Assembly (NCBI RefSeq): GCF_030272615.1 | Contig: NC_081405.1 | Span: forward strand, 606,243,677-606,303,676 | Length of the DNA: 60,000 nt | Source of the DNA: Cryptomeria japonica | Lineage: Eukaryota > Streptophyta > Pinopsida > Cupressales > Cupressaceae | Direction of reading: 5' to 3' | Shown: one piece after another, positions 38,378 through 48,523 of the stretch | How the letters are laid out: each line of letters opens with the position of its first letter | Position numbering within the stretch: position 1 is the first letter of the stretch | Notes under the pieces: model-generated | Seen by the model: the letters and a program-made list of their open reading frames with translations, nothing else | Told to the model about the DNA's origin: nothing | Databases searched by the model: none | Position numbers and translations under genes: made by a program

Positions 38378-39922
38378 TTTTTTATTTTTTTAACAATAAT
38401 TACTATCATACACACAGCAATAAAAAAAACAGTCCTAGAGATTTTAAATAAATTTTTTATTTTATTTCCAGAAAACATGGGTTTCCAATATTGGCAATTT
38501 CAAATACCCTGATCTAGAAATGGGAGGATTTATCTAAAACCAAATCCATATTGGCAAAATAAGATTGATTAACATCCATATATCCAAACACAAATGGATT
38601 TCTTTGATAAAAGCTTGAATTTGAAAGCATTAATTGGAATTTTAACAAATTTCCATGGTAAACAACCAATCTCAAGTTCATTTTTTTGATTTTAAAACAA
38701 TCAAAGCAACCATGATCTAAACTTGAACTGGAAACAGAACAAGAGGGGATTGGATTGGAATTAAATTTATAATTGTTTCATTTTCCCCAAATAGATGATA
38801 TTTTCCTTTTTTTTATTTTCACCAATAGATTTCTTCAAAATCCAAAACAATTTCTGATAAACAAAGAAACCAAAAATGTAAACCAAAATCTTACCTCATA
38901 TAGCAATCCTGGAAAAGATTTAGTGAGGAGTCCAACCTGCAAGCTCAAGAAATTTCTCCTCCTCCAAAACCCCCAATTTTTCATCCAAATTTTTTTTTTT
39001 TCAACCATATTTTTATCCAAAAATATCAATCCCCAATATTTTCCAAAAGTCTAGGTTAAATGGGAGAAGTTTGACCAAAATTTTATTTTTGGAATTAAAA
39101 TATTTATTTAAAATAATTCACAAAAATCATCCTTTTAAACTAATCAATAATTTAAATTTGCTCTTCAATTTAAAAATTGATTTGCTCAATTAACGGAAAT
39201 TAACCTTTCTATTTCAAAAATGCCAAAAGATTAAATTAATTCTATTGCAATTAAATTTAAATCTTTCTTTTTCAACAGCATAAACATAACAAATTTAACA
39301 TTAAAATTAACTATTTAATTGAACTTGCTCCCTGTTAAAATCAAGCAATTCAAATTAACGATAATCGCATAAAGAAACCCTGTTTAATTTAGTCCTTTAA
39401 TCTTTAATGCACAAACACATATTTAATCCAATTAAATAATAAGGACTAATTACTCAAATTAACCATACACACAAAACATGCAACCCAAGAAGCCAAACAG
39501 ATAGACAACTCGCATACCCAACCAAAGGGAATACCGACGATGACTGATGACGCTCACTTGAGCACGACTATGGACAAAGGAGGGTCTCACAATCACCTAA
39601 TCCAACTCTAAGGATTACAGAGGTACAATCAAACCTGTAATTCAGGCGGTGACGAACCTCACATCCATGAGGCACTATACCTGAAATCTCCTGCAACCAA
39701 GAGTCATACATGCATACATATATGTACTTTTAATAAAAGTGTTAGCCCGATATTAATAACATGAAATAGGAACACTAATCAACTTGTATACAACTGGTGC
39801 GAAAACCACATTAACAGATATGCACTAAATCAACACATCTGACTATAATCATTATATTATGATAAACTAACCAAGATTATACCGAGATTAGAAATTGATT
39901 AGGGCAGGGGTACTACAACATG

Positions 39923-41404
39923 TGGGTGGACCTTAGTCATGTATACTTCTGGCTTACGATGAGTATCCTTATATATACGTCACTATGTGGGACGTGACCT
40001 GCGCGTGCTTGTTTCCGCGAGGTACACTACCATGCGAGATACATCCATTACGTGTCTTCTCTGCTTGGGTTATTGTCATGCTGCGTGACGACGTGATGCA
40101 GGGTGATGCCGAGGTGCACATTGCCATGACGTGTGGATGTGTGACTTGGCCGCACCACATGATGATCTACTACGGTAGTTTTTCGATTGTTCCTTCCTTC
40201 CTCGTTGGTAGCTAGATGCTAGTCACATAGTGATGTTATGTGCAGTTGTGATATTTTTATTTATTTATTTGGAGACCAGCAATTTATTTTATTTTGACTT
40301 TGAAGGTTTAGCCACGATCTTGTGATCTTTTGCTTCTTGATTTGGTGTTGCAAATTCTGGATTTTTTTCTTGCCTTACTGTTGGAATTGATGATTCATTA
40401 TCTTTATTTATCTATAATTTGATGGCTAAATTGGTTTATCCTTATTGTTTTTGTATGTTGGTCTTGTGTTGAAATGTGAAATTCCTCTTCAAGGACATAT
40501 GAGACGGTCTTGGTTGAGTGTGTACGAGGAAGTAGACATAAGGAACCTTGAGGATGGGGGTATGTGAGGCTGTGATGTAGCTAGGATCCACTACCTACCT
40601 ATGTGTGGTGACTATCTCTTGGAGGCTAACCACCTTACTCAACAAGGGATGTTCACAAAGGTCTTGTATGGAAGGTAGAACTGCTATGGTGTGCCCTAGC
40701 ACCATCAAGCCTTTGAGTGAGATGTTGGATATTTATGATCATATTATTGTTCTGAGATTAGGCATGAAGTGGTTGATCGTGCATGTTGTCTTTGACCGAG
40801 CATTAGACATGCTCACATGTGGCCTTTTGAGTTATGCATTCCAGTTATGTGGATGGTTATTATGTGTAATCATGGAGTAAATTGTGTTAACTTTTCACTA
40901 TGTTATGGGACATAGTCTTTGGAAAGGCTATTATATGTTTGGCAAGTGTAAGCAATTGAGTTATTTTTGTTGCTCTTATTTCATGGAAGTTAACTTGGTT
41001 GTAGAAATTGAATTTGAAGCTAGTTCTATGCGATAAAGTTTTATGAAAAAGATGTATTGGTAAAGGAAATTGATCATGATGACATATTTTCTTGTCATAT
41101 TTGGTAGATGAGTATGGTAATGTTGTTTACCTCTTTGTAATGCATTAACTTGTTGTTATGAAAGAGAGAAAATTCTTGTTTCTCTGCTATGATTATAGAT
41201 GATTCCTAGAATATTTTAAGAAACGTATGGATTTAGATGTATCTTGCCAATGAATAATGGCATTCATAAAGGGTTTTGCAATAATGTTTCATTTATTTAT
41301 GGAAAGATTCCTATGTGCAATTTGATATTTGTTAAATGATTTTTAGGGCTAATGTGTGCGACATGTTCTCATTCTAGCCTTACGACTTCTAGGATTAATT
41401 CGAA
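39923..41404 (+). other. LARD internal domain, 3' part
   Basis: About 1.5 kb of non-coding sequence continuing the internal domain past the solo LTR target duplication. A 91-codon open stretch near 40605-40880 shows no recognisable domain and is not called. The last 20 bases before the polypurine tract (TCGAAACCTAG) resemble the end of chromovirus internal regions. Confidence 0.7.
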
Positions 41405-41420
41405 ACCTAGGGGGGAAGAG
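41405..41420 (+). promoter_or_regulatory. Polypurine tract of the LARD
   Basis: ACCTAGGGGGGAAGAG directly before the 3' LTR. Twelve of sixteen positions match the chromovirus tract when aligned on CCTAG. Confidence 0.85.
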
Positions 41421-42429
41421 CGTAGTACCCCTACCCTAATCAATTTCTAATATCGGTTTGACCTTGGTTAGTTTATCATAATATAATGATTATAGTCAAA
41501 TGTTTTGATTTAGTGCATATCTATTAATTAGGTTTTTGCACTAGTTTGTATGCAAGTTGATTAATTCTCCTATTTCGTGTTATTATCACGGCCTAACGCT
41601 TTCATTAAGTTTATATATGTATGCATGTATGACTCTTGGTTGTAGGAGATTTTAGGTACAGTGCTGCATGGGTGTGCGGTTCGTCTCCGCCTGAATTTGC
41701 AGGTTTAAGTGTACCTCTTTAATCCTTAGAGTTGGATTAGGTGGTCGTGAGATCCTTGTTTGACCATAGTCATGCTCAAGTGAGCGTCATCACTCGTCAT
41801 CAGTATTCCCTTTGGTTGGGTATGTGGTTCGTCTATCTGTGTGGCTTTCTTGGGTTGCATGTTTTCTGTGTGTGGTTAAATCGAGTAATTAATCCTTAAT
41901 CTTTAATTTGATTTAATGTGTTTTTATGCATTAGTATTTTGGGGACTACATTAAATAGGTTCATTTTATGCGATTAATCGTTAATTGGGATTGCTCAATT
42001 CAAGTTGGTAGCAAGTTCAATTAAATGGTTAATTTTAAATGTCAAATTTATTCTGTTTATGCTTATGAAAAGAAAGATTTAAATTTAATTGAAATAAAAT
42101 TAATTTAGTCTTGTTGGCATTTTGGAAATAGAAAGTTTAATTTCAGTTATTTGAGGAAATCAATTTTAAATTGAAAAGCAAGTTTAATTTATTGATATAG
42201 TTTAAAAGAATGATTTTGTGAATTATTTTAAATAAAAAATTTAATTCCAAAAATAAAATTCTGGTCAAACTTCTCCCATTTAACCTAGACTTTTGGAAAA
42301 TATGGGATGAAATGTTTTGGAAAATATTTTAGGATAATTTTGGGGAAGAATTTGGGGAATTTCTGGTGGAAGGATTTTGGGTATTTTTGCAAGTTGAGCT
42401 CATCTTCAACACCTCTAGGATAGCATTCA

Positions 42430-43360
42430 AGGTTGGTATTTTGGTTAATTCTTTGTTATTTTTATTGAAATTTGCTTGAATTTAAAGGAGCTTCCTGTGT
42501 GTAGTTGCCCTTCTTTCTTTAAGAGAACCCCTTCATTTTGGAAATGAATTGAGCAATTAATTTAGCATTGAATCCTTTGTTTCATGGATGCAAATCCATT
42601 TCTTCATTTTGAGAAAGAAATGATGGGTTAAATTTAAAATGTTGTGTGTAAATAGGATTTGTAAGAAATCTGAAATTCCTCCATGAATCTTGCAATTTGG
42701 TTTATAGATTGTTAAATTAGCTGGATTTCATGCTTATAGATGGAGTAGATTTGCTAATTTTACCCCTAAGAGGGGTTATGCTGGAAAGATTTCACCAGAA
42801 TGGGTTGCCTGGGAATGAAAATCTTTTGTTTTAGATTGATTAATGCTTATAGATGGAGTAGATTCACTAATTTTACCCCTGAGAGGGGTTATTCTGGAAA
42901 GATTTCGCTAGAGTGGGTTGCTTGGGAATGAAAATCTTTTGTTTTAGGTTGGTATTTTGGTTAATCCTTTGTTATTTTTATTGAAATTTGCTTGAATTTA
43001 AAGGAGCTTCCTGTGTGTGTATTTGCCCTTCTTTCTTTAAGAAAACCCCTTCATTTTGGAAATGAATTGAGCAATTAATTTAGCATTGAATCCTTTGTTT
43101 CATGGATGCAAATCCATTTCTTCATTTTGAGAAAGAAATGATGGGTTAAATTTAAAATGTTGTGTGTAAATAGGATTTGTAAGAAATCTGAAATTCCTCC
43201 ATGAATCTTGCAATTTGGTTTATAGATTGTTAAATTAGTTGGATTTCATGCTTATAGATGGAGTAGATTTGCTAATTTTACCCCTGAGAGGGGTTATGCT
43301 GGAAAGATTTCGGTAGAATGGGTTGCCTGGGAATGAAAATCTTTTGTTTTAGATTGATTA
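42430..43360. repeat. Internal duplication in LARD 3' LTR
   Basis: Three linked parts: A (42430-42842); B (42843-42945), which repeats the last 100 bp of A (ATGCTTATAGATGG onward); and C (42946-43360), which repeats all of A beginning GGTTGGTATTTTGG. The 5' LTR and the solo LTR have only one copy. C resembles A more than the 5' LTR does, for example in TGCAATTTGG neighbours, suggesting a later event in this LTR. Confidence 0.8.
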
Positions 43361-43589
43361 AATTCATTCTCTGTTTTGTTTCAGAAAATTTCTGAGTATA
43401 TTTCATTTGGGGTTTTGTTTGAGATTTTTTTTTTTTTTTAAAATGCTTATTTATGCCCGAGGAATTTGAAATAAAAATTATTTTCCCAGAAATTGTCTGA
43501 GAACTATGTGTCTGCTCATTCTGGGGGCAGAATTGTTTTTTATTTTTATAAAAAAATTAAATTGAATTAACAAAAACAATATTTTTTTT

Positions 43590-43771
43590 GACGTGCGATG
43601 GGGGAGCCACGACTCGACCCCATGCTCACGCCCTGGGCTGCCAATGGGGAGCTAGCTGTGGAGCCATGGCGTGGCCTCCATATAGTCATAGCTATGTGGA
43701 GTCCACAACATGGAGTCCACAACCCTTCCCTTTAGAAGGGAGCCCACGTGGGGTCCTCCACATGGGTGGGC
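43590..43771. repeat. GC-rich island in LARD 3' LTR
   Basis: Counterpart of 25051-25239 with substitutions and small indels, again followed by a T-run of about 16. Confidence 0.65.
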
Positions 43772-46069
43772 TTTTTTTTTTTTTTTTTAAACAAATAAAA
43801 ATAATAATTAAAGTTTATTTTTATATATCAATTTTTTTTTTATTAAAAGGTTTTTATGATAATTTTTAATTATTAAATTATTAATTAATGTATGTATAAT
43901 TAATTGGTAATTAATATATATATTAATTAATTGTTAATTTGTTTTTTTGTAATACTTGCAAGGAAATAGTATAGCATTTCGAAATTGAAAAAAATAAAAT
44001 AAAATATTATATTACTTATTAATTCTTGGAAATTAATCAATATGTTAGTTGGAAAATTGTGAAATTTAAATAATCTGTTGATTGGGGAATTGGAAGATTG
44101 ATAGATATAGTTGAAATTTCACAACAGACTCTCTTAATGAAATATGAATATTAGATGAGAAAATGCATTTATTAATGTTTTGTTTTTTTATATTGGAATA
44201 GAGAAACGATCTTATAATGGCAATTTTGGCATTGAAATTAATATGTAATGGTGAGTTTTGTTCAAATATTTTTTTGTAAATTTAGATCAATTAGAAAACT
44301 TGATCGATTTGTATGTGTAATCAATATGGAAAAAGGTTGTCTTTTTCGGTTATTGTCTATGCAAATTTTAATTTTTGTACTCACTTTTGCTTAAGTAATG
44401 GCAAGCCTTGATTTGTTTGATTGGACCTTGTCGTATGGATTGATTTCGAGTAGCTATTTCTGTCCTCGGTCTCGAGTTTGACTGTTGTTTTGTGGTGGTG
44501 TTGTAATTGATCATATCCTTTATGCGAGTGTCGAATGATGATTTATGGTTGACCATAGTTGGCCAAGTCTCTAGTTAGAGTACCGCCTATCAGTGCACCT
44601 CATATGAGTCATGTTTGACCAAATGGTTGTTTCCTCCATTTTGAACTCCGTTTGCTTGACCATGTGTATTCCTTGGTTTATCGAGTTTGTTTGAGTATAG
44701 TCTAGTGTCATATGGGAAAGTGGCTTTTGATTGGGGGCCGCGCCCAAAGTGGCTGCTGGGTAACCCATCGAAAGTGAGTAATAAGTGATAATCTAATAGT
44801 ATATTAGAGTGTTGTTAATGAATTTTTAAGTAAGATAATTGTGCCTCACACATGGGATGAGTGCTAACACAGACTCGACATATTGTGGCTTGAAATGGCA
44901 AGCCATCATCCTTGTCTTCACGAAAGGGTGTGTGGGTCCACATGAGGCTTGGATGGACCGGAGGTTCGGATTAGGTTGCCAGGGTAACCCAGTGAATGGG
45001 ACCGGAACCTATGAAGACCTACCTTGGTAACCATACCAGGTTGTGTGATGACACTTGTGCCCTACGTTCGCTAGTGTGTTGTTGTATTGTCTTGATACGA
45101 GCACTTTTGTGGAGTCATCGTATATTGCTTATGCCCTTGTGAGAACTTGATATCATGGTAGACCTTGGGTTGTGATAAATTAGTTTTGTGGATGGTCCAG
45201 TGGACCTTGGTATTCACTTTGATTATGTTCAGTTGGATCCTTTCCTATTCAAGGATCATTTATGTATTTTTTTGACCGATGTGGTCATTTGTATATTGGT
45301 TATGTTTCGCCTTGATGGCAGGATTGTAAATAATGAGAACCTCATGTATTCTTAACTTTATTAATTATCAGAGGGGTCTTGCATTTGAGAAGACTCCGAG
45401 ATGTATCCCTTTAGGGGTGAACTCCAAGATCATCTTGGTGTTATGTGATGCTTTTTTTCTTATGTTTCATGTTTAGTGTTAGCATGTATGGATGACATTT
45501 TGATAGAATGTATAAGTGGATTAGATGAGATTTATTGTAGATGCATGTATGCAATCGTCTTTAAAATACAGTAAATTGGATCATGAAAGATTGTAGCTTA
45601 GAATATTGGAATACATTCAGTTATTGTTAATGAAATTAAGTATGCATGGAAATATCTCATTAGTTTATGATGGAATTAAAGTGTGTGATAAAATTAGATG
45701 CATGGCTTATATTTTTAATGAAAAGCTTGAACGTAAGGTATGAATAAATCTTAATGGATGAACATTATCATGTGATTTATATTTTAATCTTACTGAAAGA
45801 AAGTATCCTTATTAAAGTAATATCTTGTCATTAAGATAATCAGCTTATTGGATTAATTAGCGTGAGTTAAGTTAAATGTGTAATTAAGTAATCATGTTGG
45901 GAAACCCTTTAGGTGTTAGTTGATGTCTTCCACTGTGTAACCTAAACTTTGATATCTCGTTGTATCATTGTGTTGTGTTTAATTCTTTTTTTCTTTTAAA
46001 TTATTTGCACTCTATTCCTGTGTTTTAGCTTAATCCCTTCGGGGTTTCCTAGCGAGGCATTACATGTGA

Positions 46070-47157
46070 TTAGTAGTATTCCTGCCCTCGATCTATTTTG
46101 TGTGCAAGAGCCATGAAAGTATAACTGCCATGTGGAGGATGTGGTGACAGTCATAATGAATTCATCTAGTAGTTCTGTGAGAATAGGATGGTCACTTGGA
46201 AGTGGAGCATCAACAAGCTGGTTTGCGATGACTTATCCCTTGATTACTTTTTTCTACATATTCAATGTCAAACTCGCTTAACAACATGACCCATTTAGCG
46301 GTTCTGCCAATGAGGGCAGCTTTTGACAAGAGATATTTAAGCAGGTCAATCTTAGCAATCAATTTTGTTTTGTTGTTCAGCATATAGTGTCGGAGTTTCT
46401 ATGTACTAAATACCAATGCTAGGTATGCTCTTTCAATGGGGGTATAATTGAGTTCATACCCCACTAGTGTCTGACTGATGTAATATATGGCATGTTCTTT
46501 TCCTTGATCATTTGTTTGTGCCAATAATACCCCCAATGTTACTGTGGTAGCACATATGTACAAAATAAGAGGTTTTCCACGAGTAGGAGGCATAAGCACT
46601 GGAGGTGACGCCAAATATTCTTTGAGATTTTCAAAGGCCTTTTGACACAAGCAGTCCCATTTGAATTTTGTGTCTTTGTGCAACAGGTGTGCAAATGGAT
46701 GGCATTTATCTGCAAGTTGTGAGATAAAACGTCTAATAGATTGGATTTTTCCCTAGAGGTTGCGCAGTTCTCTGAGAGTCTTTGGTGGAGGCATTTCCAT
46801 GATGGCTTTCACCTTTGTAGGATAAACCTCGATGCCTCTGCAAGAAACAATGAAACCTATTATTTTTCCCGATGTGACACCAAAAAACTCACTACTTGGA
46901 TTTAGGCACAATTTATATTTTTTCAATCTTTCAAAGATCTTCTTTAAGATAGGGATGTGTTCATGTCCTGTCTTTGATTTGCCTAGCAGATCGTCCACAT
47001 AGTCCTCCATAATTTTATGCAAGAGGTCATGAAAAATTGTTGTCATGGCACGTTGATATGCGGCTCCAGCATTTTTGAGGCCAAAAGGCATGACCCGGTA
47101 ACAGAAAGTCCCCCATGGTGTTGTGAACATAGTTTTATGTTGAGGCCAAAAGGCATG
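46070..47157 (-). pseudogene. Tat-lineage RT, RNase H and N-terminal half of second RNase H
   Basis: On the minus strand from 47157: RT palm motifs TTPWGTFCYRVMPFGLKNAG and the catalytic YVDDLLGKS, then the thumb ending near 46753. The first RNase H follows (KFKWDCLCQKAFENLK, LYICATTVTLGVLLAQ, a degraded DG site). Near 46140-46070 a second RNase H-like domain begins with WQLYFHGS; the usual Asp of this motif is His. It continues across the LARD at 23398. RT fingers are missing, replaced by the 47158-48523 insertion. Stops at 46741-46755 and elsewhere make it non-functional. Confidence 0.85.
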
Positions 47158-47267
47158 ACCATATTTGTCCAAAAATGCACCGAAGACCCTCAAAATTGCA
47201 ATTTACTAAAACATATAAAATTTTGGAAAAATTAGATTTCAATATTTTCCCAATTTAATCCTGATCA
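47158..47267 (-). repeat. 110-bp direct repeat, downstream copy
   Basis: Differs from 48414-48523 at about two positions. The minus strand starts TGATCAGG right after the purine tract and ends ACAAATATGGT. Confidence 0.85.
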
Positions 47268-47283
47268 TTCCTCCCCCCTTAAG
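47268..47283 (-). promoter_or_regulatory. Polypurine-like tract in the integrase cassette
   Basis: The minus strand reads TTAAGGGGGGAGGAA, overlapping the terminator of the integrase frame and abutting TGATCAGG. It has the layout of a chromovirus polypurine tract and LTR start. Confidence 0.65.
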
Positions 47284-48436
47284 AGGCAATGGGCCCCATT
47301 GCACTAATCTGCTGCAACAGATGAGGAAATTGTTCTTCAATTTGTTCCTTAGTAAGCCACTTGCCTTGATGAGAATGCTGACCAGCTCGAACCACCCGAT
47401 ACAAAGGAATTTTCTGATTTCTCAAAGTCTTTAAAATGGCTTCAGTAACATGGTCACACTGGACTGGAGCAGTAGTAGAGGGGTTTAACTCTGCAGCTTG
47501 AATGTATTCAGTAGCTTGGGAGATATCCAATAAAGGAGGAAAATAGGGTCTCAACAACTCCACATTGAAAACTGGATGCAGTCCCAAAAAGGATGGCAAA
47601 TTAAGTTCAAAAGCATTCTCACCAACTTGTTTCACAATAGTGTATGGTCCATAACGAAGAGGTCGAAGCTTCCTATTTGGTCCATGCAGGTGCTCTTTCT
47701 GAAAATGTAACCATACCTTGTCACCAACCTGAAACTGATGGGGAGTTCTATGTTTATCATGTCTTTCCTTATACTTCTGATTACTCTGCTCCAATATCTC
47801 ATAAACTTGTTGTTGTAGGTGTCTAATGTTATCAATGAATTTTTCTGCTTTATCTACCTCCTTGTCACCATTCAATGGACTAATAGACTGTAGAGATGGT
47901 ATTGCTACATCCATAGGTGCCAATGGCTGGTACCCAAGAGAAACCTCAAATGGACTGTGCCCTGTAGTACTATGGAGTGCACGGTTGTAGCTGTGTTGCA
48001 CATAGGGTAAGCTTTCATCCCACGTGTGAGGATGTTTTGAATGATACATCTGTAAAATATGAATAATCATTCGATTCACCACTTCTGTTTGCCCATCTGT
48101 TTGGGGATGGAATGCTATGGACTTTGTCAGTTTCGTGTCCATTTTAGCCCATAGTGCAGACCAAAATTTGCTGATGAACCTGCTATCCCTATCAGAAATA
48201 ATGGTTTTTGGCAAACCAAAATGAACCCACACATGTTCAAAAAATAGCTTGGCAGTATCTTCTGCAGAAATCATCTTTTTACATGCCACCATGATAGCCA
48301 TTTTAGAAAACCTATCTACCACAACATATACACAATCATGCCCCCGCCTGGTAGTTGGAAGCCCAGACATAAAATCCGTTTGATGCGTTGGAAAGGTATT
48401 CAAATAATCTAGAACCATATTTGTCCAGAAATGCAC
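47279..48436 (-). pseudogene. Chromovirus integrase core plus chromodomain-like tail (N-terminally truncated)
   Basis: 385 codons without a stop. The first ten residues or so are encoded by the 110-bp repeat. It enters the integrase core near the first catalytic Asp (QTDFMSGLP), then VVVDRFSKM, the second Asp in ISDRDSRF and the Glu in DGQTEVVNR. The GPY/F-type module follows (LRYGPYTIVKQVGENAFELNLP), and the last 60 residues resemble a weak chromodomain (KWLTKEQIEEQFPHLL). The HHCC zinc module and everything upstream are absent. It is a different lineage from the Tekay-like element, as its core and tail are clearly distinct. The lack of stops suggests it is younger than the surrounding Tat sequence. 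Confidence 0.85.
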
Positions 48437-48523
48437 CGAAGACCCTCAAAATTGCAATTTACTAAAACATATAAAATTTTGGAAAAATTAGATTTTAATA
48501 TTTTCCCAATTTAATCCTGATCA
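48414..48523 (-). repeat. 110-bp direct repeat, upstream copy
   Basis: Partner of 47158-47267. On the minus strand it begins TGATCAGG exactly where the Tat polyprotein frame (ending in SYAD) is cut, and runs in frame into the integrase fragment. Confidence 0.85.

Larger units (their letters stand above)
29680..39917 (-). repeat. Reverse-oriented solo LTR of the LARD family, split by copia
   Basis: The minus strand of 39917-35835 plus 29827-29680 reads a complete LARD LTR, TGTAGTACCCC to GGCATTACA. TSD ACATG flanks it (29675-29679 and 39918-39922). Without the copia element and its duplicated ACTAA the LTR is about 4.2 kb. It lies in the internal domain of a member of its own family, in the opposite orientation, with no internal domain attached, so it is a solo LTR formed by recombination after insertion. 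Confidence 0.9.
23404..46064 (+). mobile_element. LARD-type non-coding LTR retrotransposon with nested insertions
   Basis: Bounded by TSD TGTGA (23399-23403 and 46065-46069). The 5' LTR is 4093 bp and the 3' LTR 4644 bp. Removing the nested solo LTR leaves an internal domain of about 3.7 kb (27497-29679 plus 39923-41420) that starts with an initiator-Met primer-binding site and ends with a polypurine tract but has no gag or pol coding sequence. LTRs near 4.5 kb and a conserved non-coding core near 3.5 kb define large retrotransposon derivatives (LARDs, as in barley Sukkula). It inserted into the second RNase H of the Tat element. Movement must depend on enzymes supplied in trans. Confidence 0.88.
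41421..46064 (+). repeat. LARD 3' LTR (4644 bp)
   Basis: Matches the 5' LTR but starts CGTAGTACCC instead of TGTAGTACCC, so the terminal TG is changed to CG. It is about 550 bp longer, mainly through an internal duplication at 42430-43360, and ends GAGGCATTACA at 46064. Confidence 0.92.
47158..48523 (-). mobile_element. Integrase cassette flanked by 110-bp direct repeats
   Basis: A 1.37-kb unit replaces the N-terminal part of the Tat RT. It consists of a 110-bp repeat (48414-48523), an integrase-chromodomain frame with no internal stop, a purine tract, and a second 110-bp repeat (47158-47267). On the minus strand both repeats begin TGATCAGG, and the second follows the purine tract just as a 3' LTR would. 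I see no TSD. It is either a heavily deleted second chromovirus with short LTR remnants or a template-switch product joined to the Tat element. Confidence 0.7.

Noticed and set aside
40605-40880. 91-codon frame in the LARD core
   Set aside because: No domain and no conservation evidence in the window; most likely chance.
24000-46000. Short open frames in the LARD LTRs and core
   Set aside because: None is longer than about 95 codons, none keeps its length between LTR copies in a way that suggests selection, and none has a domain.
47158-48523. TSD for the integrase cassette
   Set aside because: Flanking pentamers GCATG and ATCAG do not match, so ordinary integrase-mediated insertion is not supported.
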